The position numbers and the translations under genes are program-made. 64,000 nt of DNA, taken from the NCBI RefSeq assembly GCF_036030735.1, contig NZ_CP107928.1, forward strand, positions 5,580,001-5,644,000. The letters are read 5' to 3'. Positions within the stretch are counted from its first letter, which is position 1; each line of letters starts with the position of its first letter. Source of the DNA: Streptomyces sp. NBC_00425. Its GTDB lineage: Bacteria; Actinomycetota; Actinomycetes; Streptomycetales; Streptomycetaceae. This document shows, piece by piece, positions 60,959 through 64,000 of the stretch. Below the pieces are notes generated by a model. The model saw only the letters and a program-made list of their open reading frames with translations, did not search any database and was not told where the DNA came from.

Positions 60959-62767
60959 ATGGCCGTCAATCTGGTCAATGTCGAGAACGTCAGCAAGGTG
61001 TACGGGACCCGTGCGCTGCTCGACGGCATCTCGCTCGGCGTGTCCGAAGGGGACCGGATCGGTGTCGTCGGCCGCAACGGCGACGGGAAGACCACGCTGA
61101 TCCGCATGCTCGCCAAGCTGGAGGAGGCGGACTCCGGCCGGGTCACGCACTCCGGCGGGGTGCGCCTCGGCGTGCTCACCCAGCACGACTCGCTCGACTC
61201 GGCCGCGACCGTGCGTCACGAGGTCATCCGGGACATGGCCGACCACGAGTGGGCCGGCAACGCGAAGGTCCGGGACGTGCTCACCGGGCTCTTCGGCGGA
61301 CTCGACCTGCCCGGCTTCCCGCAGGGCCTGGACACCGTCATCGGCCCGCTCTCCGGTGGTGAGCGCCGCCGGATCGCGCTCGCCAAGCTGCTGATCGAGG
61401 AGCAGGACCTCATCGTCCTGGACGAGCCGACCAACCACCTCGACGTCGAGGGCATCTCGTGGCTCGCCCGGCATCTGCGCGAGCGCCGTTCCGCGCTCGT
61501 CTGCGTCACCCACGACCGCTGGTTCCTCGACCAGGTCTGCACCCGCATGTGGGACGTGCAGCGCGGCGCCGTCCACGAGTACGAGGGCGGGTACTCCGAC
61601 TACGTCTTCGCGCGCGCGGAGCGTGAGCGGATCGCCGCGACGGAGGAGACCAAGCGGCAGAACCTGGTCCGCAAGGAGCTGGCCTGGCTGCGGCGCGGAG
61701 CGCCCGCGCGCACGTCCAAGCCGCGCTTCCGCGTCGAGGCCGCCAACGAGCTCATCGCGGACGTGCCGCCGCCGCGCGACAGCAGCGAGCTGATGAAGTT
61801 CGCCTCCTCGCGGCTCGGCCGGACGGTCTTCGACCTCGAGGACGTCACCGTGCAGGCCGGCCCCAAGGTGCTGCTGAAGCACATCACCTGGCACCTCGGC
61901 CCCGGTGACCGCATCGGTCTGGTCGGCGTCAACGGCGCCGGCAAGACCTCCCTGCTGAGGGCCCTGGCCGAGGCCGCGCGCACCGAGGGCGAGACCCAGC
62001 CGGTGGGCGGCCGGATCGTCGTCGGCAGGACGGTGAAGCTCGCCTACCTGTCCCAGGAGGTCGCCGAACTCGACCCGAACCTGCGGGTGCTGGAAGCCGT
62101 GCAGCAGGTGCGCGAACGCGTCGACCTCGGCAAGGGCCGGGAGATGACCGCCGGGCAGCTCTGCGAGACGTTCGGCTTCAACAAGGACAAGCAGTGGACG
62201 CCGGTCGGCGACCTGTCCGGCGGCGAGCGCCGCCGACTGCAGATCCTGCGGCTGCTGATGGACGAGCCCAACGTCCTCTTCCTCGACGAGCCCACCAACG
62301 ACCTGGACATCGAGACCCTCACCCAGCTCGAGGACCTGCTCGACGGCTGGCCCGGCTCGATGATCGTCATCTCTCACGACCGTTTCTTCGTCGAGCGCAC
62401 GACGGACCGCGTCTTCGCCCTCCTCGGCGACGCCGCGCTGCGGATGCTCCCGCGCGGCATCGACGAGTACATCGAGCGCCGGCAGCGCATGGAGGAGGCC
62501 GCGGCCGCCTCCGCCGCCCCGGCGGTGGCGCAGAAGGCCGCGCCCGAGAAGAGCGCCGCCGACCAGCGCGCCGCCAAGAAGGAACTGCAGAAGATCGAGC
62601 GGCAGTTGGACAAGGTCTCCGAGAAGGAGACCAAGCTGCACGACCGGATCGCCGCCCACGCCACCGACTTCGCGAAGGTGGCCGAACTCGACGCCGAACT
62701 GCGCGCGTTGGCCGGTGAGCGGGAGGAACTGGAGCTGCGGTGGCTGGATCTCGCCGAGGACGCGTGA
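60959..62767 (+). CDS. ABC-F family ATP-binding protein (Uup-like)
   Basis: Soluble twin-ATPase of the ABC-F family, which act on ribosomes or DNA rather than in transport. 602 residues: ABC1 with GRNGDGKTT, LSGGERRRIALAKLL, LDEPTNHLD; linker (about 240-300); ABC2 with GVNGAGKTS, LSGGERRRLQILRLL, FLDEPTNDLD; and a C-terminal coiled coil (about 535-600, KELQKIERQLDKVSEKETKL) as in Uup. ATG 60959 follows GGAGTGAA. Antibiotic-resistance type is unlikely given the Uup-like tail. Confidence 0.93.
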   Translation: MAVNLVNVENVSKVYGTRALLDGISLGVSEGDRIGVVGRNGDGKTTLIRMLAKLEEADSGRVTHSGGVRLGVLTQHDSLDSAATVRHEVIRDMADHEWAGNAKVRDVLTGLFGGLDLPGFPQGLDTVIGPLSGGERRRIALAKLLIEEQDLIVLDEPTNHLDVEGISWLARHLRERRSALVCVTHDRWFLDQVCTRMWDVQRGAVHEYEGGYSDYVFARAERERIAATEETKRQNLVRKELAWLRRGAPARTSKPRFRVEAANELIADVPPPRDSSELMKFASSRLGRTVFDLEDVTVQAGPKVLLKHITWHLGPGDRIGLVGVNGAGKTSLLRALAEAARTEGETQPVGGRIVVGRTVKLAYLSQEVAELDPNLRVLEAVQQVRERVDLGKGREMTAGQLCETFGFNKDKQWTPVGDLSGGERRRLQILRLLMDEPNVLFLDEPTNDLDIETLTQLEDLLDGWPGSMIVISHDRFFVERTTDRVFALLGDAALRMLPRGIDEYIERRQRMEEAAAASAAPAVAQKAAPEKSAADQRAAKKELQKIERQLDKVSEKETKLHDRIAAHATDFAKVAELDAELRALAGEREELELRWLDLAEDA

Positions 62768-62867
62768 AGGGTGCGTGAAGACGCATAACGACGGCATCAC
62801 GGGGCGGTCCTCCCTTGGGAACAGGGGTGGAGCGGCCCCGGGGGCCGTCGGCGCCGGGTGATAGAAA

Positions 62868-62898
62868 GAGCCGTCCGAGAACCTTCTGAGGACGGCTC
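62868..62898. terminator. hairpin between ABC-F gene and the last gene
   Basis: GAGCCGTCC and GGACGGCTC pair over 9 bp around a 13-nt loop, about 100 nt after the ABC-F stop and 58 nt before the next start. A purine run (ATAGAAAG) precedes it. Confidence 0.5.
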
Positions 62899-62956
62899 CG
62901 GGTGGTCACTGGCCCGGAGGCGTGGCTAAAAATCAGTGACCAGGGGGAACACGCCG

Positions 62957-64000
62957 ATGGCCCAGCCGCCCAGTCAGCCGCCGCAGCCCGGCGGTTTCGG
63001 AGCACCGCAGGATCAGCCGCACCAGCAGCCGGGGCCGCCGCAGCAGCAGCCGCCGCAAGGCGGCTTCGGTGCTCCGCAGATACCGCCGCAGCCGCCCCAG
63101 GGGCCGCCCGCCCAGCCGCCGCAGCCCGGCTACGGCTACCCGCAGCAGCCCGGCCCCTACGGGCAACAGCCCCAGCAGCCCGGCCCCTACGGACAGCCCG
63201 GCCCCTACGGGCAGCAGGGGCCGTACGGTCAGGCCGCCGGCCCCTACGCCCCGCAGCCCGGCTACGGCTACCCGCAGCAGCCCCAGTTCCCCGGCGCGCC
63301 CGGCGTCCCGGCGGGCGGACGCAACCCGTTCAAGGGGCGGCCCGCACTGGTCGTCGGGGCCGCGGTCGTGGCGCTGCTGGTCATCGGCGGCGCGGTGTTC
63401 GCGGTCACGAACGGCGGCGACAAGGACCCGAAGAAGCCCGTCGCCGGCCCGAGCGGCGACGACAAGGGCACGAGCGCGGCCCCGGTCAACCCCGGTGACG
63501 GCGGCGGCGACGGCGAAGAGGACGACCAGGACTTCAACGCCGGCCGCAAGTCCGGCGAGGCGAAGGTGCTCTGGTACAAGGAGGCGCCCGACGCGCCCGC
63601 CTCCGGCGCCGACGCCCCCGGCATGTGGATCACCCCGAAGGCAGCCGTGAAGGCCGCCTACAAGCAGGTCGTCGCGTACAACGTGGCGGACGGCAGGCCG
63701 ACCTGGCCCGCCCTCACGTTCCCGCAGAAGATCTGCGCGGTCACCCCGCAGAAGACGGCCGACGACAAGGTCGTCGTCGCCTACATGAGCGGCACCAGCG
63801 ACCGCGCCAAGTGCAACCAGCTCCAGCAGGTCGACCTCGGCACCGGCGCCAAGGGCTGGACGGGCGTGGTCGCGGACGGCGCGCTGTTCGACAGCGCCAT
63901 CAGCGTCGAACTGTCGCTGGCCGGCAACACGCTGATGGTGGGCCGCTCGCAGTCCGGCACGGCGTACGACGTCCGCACGGGCAAGAAGCTGTACGACAAG
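62957..64000 (+). CDS. membrane-anchored PQQ-like beta-propeller protein, N-terminal part (cut by window end)
   Basis: Open from ATG 62957 to the last base, 348 codons without a stop, so the end is outside the window. The first ~125 residues are Pro/Gln/Gly/Tyr repeats (PQQPGPYGQ), a cytoplasmic low-complexity tail. One helix follows (about 135-155, ALVVGAAVVALLVIGGAVFAV), then an acidic linker and the start of an extracytoplasmic propeller (VVAYNVADGRPTWPALTF, LAGNTLMVGRSQSGTAYDVRTGKKLYD). AGGGGGA upstream supports the start. Streptomyces have several such proteins of unknown function. Confidence 0.85.
   Translation, partial: MAQPPSQPPQPGGFGAPQDQPHQQPGPPQQQPPQGGFGAPQIPPQPPQGPPAQPPQPGYGYPQQPGPYGQQPQQPGPYGQPGPYGQQGPYGQAAGPYAPQPGYGYPQQPQFPGAPGVPAGGRNPFKGRPALVVGAAVVALLVIGGAVFAVTNGGDKDPKKPVAGPSGDDKGTSAAPVNPGDGGGDGEEDDQDFNAGRKSGEAKVLWYKEAPDAPASGADAPGMWITPKAAVKAAYKQVVAYNVADGRPTWPALTFPQKICAVTPQKTADDKVVVAYMSGTSDRAKCNQLQQVDLGTGAKGWTGVVADGALFDSAISVELSLAGNTLMVGRSQSGTAYDVRTGKKLYDK

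Noticed and set aside
60959..62767. Antibiotic self-resistance ABC-F protein
   Set aside because: The Uup-like C-terminal coiled coil and lack of a biosynthetic cluster favour a housekeeping role.

Overview
The window is a very GC-rich actinobacterial chromosome segment, almost certainly Streptomyces. It carries Streptomyces marker genes (an SsgA-family sporulation protein that resembles SsgE, the divisome membrane protein SepX, RpfB, a DUF6227 protein). GTG, TTG and even CTG start codons are common, genes overlap by four bases (ATGA, GTGA, TTGA, CTGA), and many start codons lie 6-7 nt behind a TANNNT -10 box, meaning leaderless transcripts. Gene content looks like core chromosome. No insertion sequence, integrase, prophage, CRISPR array or secondary-metabolite cluster was seen.

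Layout. 1-3.0 kb: end of the fructose operon (fruK, fruA), split by a 349-nt gap with a hairpin and pyrimidine-rich 18-bp repeats. 3.1-12.8 kb: small membrane protein, DUF6227, L,D-transpeptidase, P1 peptidase, LtrA, mscL, SAF-domain protein, methylthioadenosine phosphorylase, FmdB, MFS exporter. 13.0-17.6 kb: K+/H+ antiporter (CTG start) divergent from a penicillin-acylase-type hydrolase. 17.6-24.2 kb: 5-formyl-THF cyclo-ligase, galU, glp/moeA, moaC, mog, rimJ-like acetyltransferase, sepX, tRNA-Ala. This is the actinobacterial Glp-SepX(GLPR) cell-division locus with molybdenum-cofactor genes inside it.

24.3-31.4 kb: acetyltransferase and exonuclease III from a compact leaderless divergent promoter; a MerR regulator divergent from a coupled operon of Baeyer-Villiger-type monooxygenase, alpha/beta hydrolase and short-chain dehydrogenase; a small PGER-repeat protein. 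31.5-38.1 kb: tricorn protease homologue, and a TetR-MMPL transporter pair with a clear palindromic operator. 38.3-44.2 kb: secreted lamin-tail protein with a His/Asp hexapeptide repeat, secreted beta-propeller/Ig-like protein, YbaK deacylase, DMT transporter, DUF1876 protein, serine hydrolase.

44.3-48.0 kb: one minus-strand run cbiM-cbiQ-cbiO-ohrR-ohr. The nickel/cobalt ECF transporter has a leaderless promoter covered by a Nur-like palindrome, and its last gene overlaps the peroxide regulator gene. 48.3-56.8 kb: cell-wall block with ssgE, two tandem paralogous penicillin-binding proteins (a 22-bp perfect palindrome precedes the second), protein O-mannosyltransferase, rsmI, a zinc-ribbon protein and TatD. 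56.9-64 kb: rpfB, ksgA-ispE, a Uma2 protein, an ABC-F ATPase, and the start of a membrane-anchored beta-propeller protein cut by the window end.

The strongest leads are the Glp-SepX module, the Nur-like box and 11-bp iterons at the cbiM promoter, the 22-bp palindrome before the second PBP, the TetR operator, and two CTG start codons. All functional statements come from reading the sequence and family knowledge; no database search was run.
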